In this document: in pieces, positions 5,679 through 5,925 of the stretch
Layout of the letters: the number at the start of each line of letters is the position of its first letter
Numbering within the stretch: the stretch's first letter is position 1
Assembly (NCBI GenBank): GCA_005881355.1
Contig: VBDM01000226.1
Location: 1 to 5,925 of the forward strand
From: Betaproteobacteria bacterium
Lineage (GTDB): Bacteria; Pseudomonadota; Gammaproteobacteria; Burkholderiales; SG8-39
DNA length: 5,925 nt
Direction of reading: 5' to 3'
Position numbers and translations under genes: made by a program
The notes under the pieces: generated by a model
Seen by the model: only the letters and a program-made list of their open reading frames with translations
Databases searched by the model: none
What the model was told of the DNA's origin: nothing

Positions 5679-5682
5679 AACT
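5674..5682 (+). promoter_or_regulatory. candidate extended -10 element of the cytochrome gene
   Basis: TGATAAACT fits a TGn extension plus TAAACT (4 of 6 to TATAAT). The expected start near 5689 leaves about 40 nt of leader with GGGAGGG (5714-5720) before the ATG at 5729. It overlaps the minus-strand -10 at 5673-5678, so the two promoters could not be fully occupied at the same time. The -35 region is weak. Confidence 0.35.
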
Positions 5683-5728
5683 CTTCGCCCGAACCGGAGT
5701 CCGGCCGGAACCAGGGAGGGACCCTCTT

Positions 5729-5925
5729 ATGCCATTGGCTCGTCCAGGAACGATTTTTGCGGTGACAGCGCTTCTTCTGGGCATCGCGTCACCCGCAGCA
5801 GCTCAATCCCTCGACTACGAGTTTTTCAAGGCCCGTGTCGAGCCGATCTTTCTGGAAAAACGGCCCGGCCACGTGCGTTGCTACGTTTGCCACGCCGACC
5901 GGAGCAACAACAGCTTTCGCCTGGA
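5729..5925 (+). CDS. secreted c-type cytochrome, N-terminus only (partial)
   Basis: The gene runs off the right edge; 65 codons are visible. Residues 1-25 are a Sec signal peptide (M-P-L-A-R-P-G-T, then a hydrophobic stretch I-F-A-V-T-A-L-L-L-G-I-A) with a likely cut after A-A-A25 before Q-S. The mature start D-Y-E-F-F-K-A-R-V-E-P-I-F-L leads to a heme c attachment motif, C51-Y-V-C54-H55. Cys51 and Cys54 would bind heme covalently and H55 would be an axial ligand. This opening resembles, from memory, cytochrome c domains of the planctomycete-type family, found at the front of longer exported proteins. The start is supported by GGGAGGG at 5714-5720 with 8-nt spacing. It is divergent from the Bug operon, with about 60-90 bp shared between them. 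Secreted cytochrome c is well supported; the exact subfamily and full length are not visible. Confidence 0.83.
   Translation, partial: MPLARPGTIFAVTALLLGIASPAAAQSLDYEFFKARVEPIFLEKRPGHVRCYVCHADRSNNSFRL

Overview
The window is GC-rich and densely coded, with almost no spare sequence. It suggests a betaproteobacterium, most likely Burkholderiales or a close relative. The main reason is a Bug/TctC-type tripartite tricarboxylate transporter binding protein next to a class III CoA-transferase and a CitE-like lyase, a combination typical of that group. No rRNA, tRNA, CRISPR array, insertion sequence or phage gene was seen. The organism is inferred from gene content only.

Layout. (1) Bases 1-107, minus strand: the first 35 codons of a Tat-exported protein that looks like a gluconate 2-dehydrogenase subunit 3 family member. 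It runs off the left edge. (2) Bases 234-1301, plus strand: a Tat-exported metal-dependent amidohydrolase of the ACMSD-like (amidohydrolase 2) family, divergent from the first gene across 126 bp. (3) Bases 1304-5639 or 5666, minus strand: a compact operon read right to left. It encodes a Bug-type periplasmic binding protein, a 700-codon frame joining a class III CoA-transferase to an HpcH/HpaI (CitE-like) lyase, the DnaJ-type co-chaperone CbpA, and its modulator CbpM. The junctions are a 1-nt gap, a 4-nt ATGA overlap and a 20-nt overlap. (4) Bases 5729-5925, plus strand: the start of a secreted c-type cytochrome (CXXCH), divergent from the operon and cut by the right edge.

How the genes may work together. 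The binding protein would capture an organic acid in the periplasm. The CoA-transferase would activate an acid to its CoA ester, and the lyase would cleave a 3-hydroxyacyl-CoA of the malyl-CoA or citramalyl-CoA type. This is inferred from families; the substrate cannot be read from the sequence. CbpA-CbpM is a co-chaperone and inhibitor pair that has become translationally tied to these catabolic genes. The flanking exported proteins point to periplasmic oxidative or hydrolytic metabolism, but no direct link is shown.

The most notable points are the CoA-transferase-lyase frame, which is either a real bifunctional enzyme or a one-base frameshift in a C5 run, the coupling of cbpAM to it, and a nested pair of palindromes at the 2-bp convergent junction near 1301. 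I found no convincing evidence of an entirely new system.
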